From Streptomyces sp. NBC_01214 (lineage in GTDB: Bacteria; Actinomycetota; Actinomycetes; Streptomycetales; Streptomycetaceae): a stretch of DNA of 64,000 bases. Location of the stretch: NCBI RefSeq assembly GCF_026340975.1, contig NZ_JAPEOS010000002.1, forward strand, positions 1,671,001 through 1,735,000. The letters run 5' to 3'. The first letter of the stretch is position 1, and every line of letters begins with the position of its first letter. Under the pieces are notes generated by a model that was not told the DNA's origin, ran no database searches, and was given only the letters and a program-made list of their open reading frames with translations. The translations under genes and the position numbers were made by a program. Shown one piece after another: positions 63,964-64,000 of the stretch.

Positions 63964-64000
63964 GCTCGGCGCAGTGCAGCGCCCGGCGCCCCCGTAACGC

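Larger units (their letters stand above)
62757..64000. other. Gene-poor right end of window
   Basis: 1.2 kb of extremely GC-rich sequence. Apart from the tandem repeats and one small ORF listed separately, no gene is supported: the ORFs here are low-complexity Arg/Pro/Gly translations without ribosome binding sites. Confidence 0.5.

Overview
The window is very GC-rich, with strong third-position G/C bias, GGAGG-type ribosome binding sites, many GTG starts and 4-bp ATGA/GTGA gene overlaps. Together with actinobacterial gene families (XRE+DUF5753/DUF397 pairs, PQQ-type Ser/Thr kinases, methylmalonyl-CoA mutase) this points to a Streptomyces or close relative chromosome.

Region 1 (1-3003) is core genome: the end of an APC permease and a TRAM-domain RNA uracil methyltransferase. 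Region 2 (about 2945-29989) is a ~27 kb genomic island inserted at the 3' end of that methyltransferase. The last ~58 bp of the gene recur, diverged but gap-free, at 29931-29989, followed by what looks like the displaced native terminator. The island is an anti-phage defence island. It holds a UvrD-like helicase with a RelE-like N-terminus, a GmrSD-type (DUF262/DUF1524) protein carrying an alkyltransferase-like domain, a DUF4365 protein with an unknown partner, and a complete class 1 DISARM system (drmD, drmMI, drmA, drmB, drmC). The two DISARM halves are separated by a block of small regulatory genes and a sigma-region-4/HARE-HTH protein directly upstream of drmA. I see no integrase.

Region 3 (30093-31264) is a small divergent XRE pair. 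Region 4 (31352-44152) is a complete thiopeptide RiPP cluster transcribed leftwards: a 50-aa precursor, a glutamylating LanB-type dehydratase, a probable pyridine synthase, an RRE/Ocin-ThiF-like protein, a YcaO cyclodehydratase, a SagB-type dehydrogenase (apparently frameshifted), a LanB C-terminal-type elimination protein and a two-gene ABC exporter. Gene order and precursor match the lactazole (lazA-F) pattern, with the last step split into two genes. The Cys/Ser-rich core contains an Arg.

Region 5 (44484-48085) is an XRE - ImmA/IrrE peptidase - membrane protein - cytochrome P450 operon next to the RiPP cluster. Region 6 (48343-54654) holds a Nudix hydrolase, two PQQ-repeat Ser/Thr kinases and a pseudokinase between them. 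Region 7 (54684-62756) is metabolic: a divergent Lrp/AsnC regulator and L-asparaginase with palindromic operators, then meaB, mutB and mutA (methylmalonyl-CoA mutase, B12-dependent) and a ROK-family regulator. The last 1.2 kb has no convincing gene but contains a 144-bp tandem repeat and a pentamer-like repeat tract.
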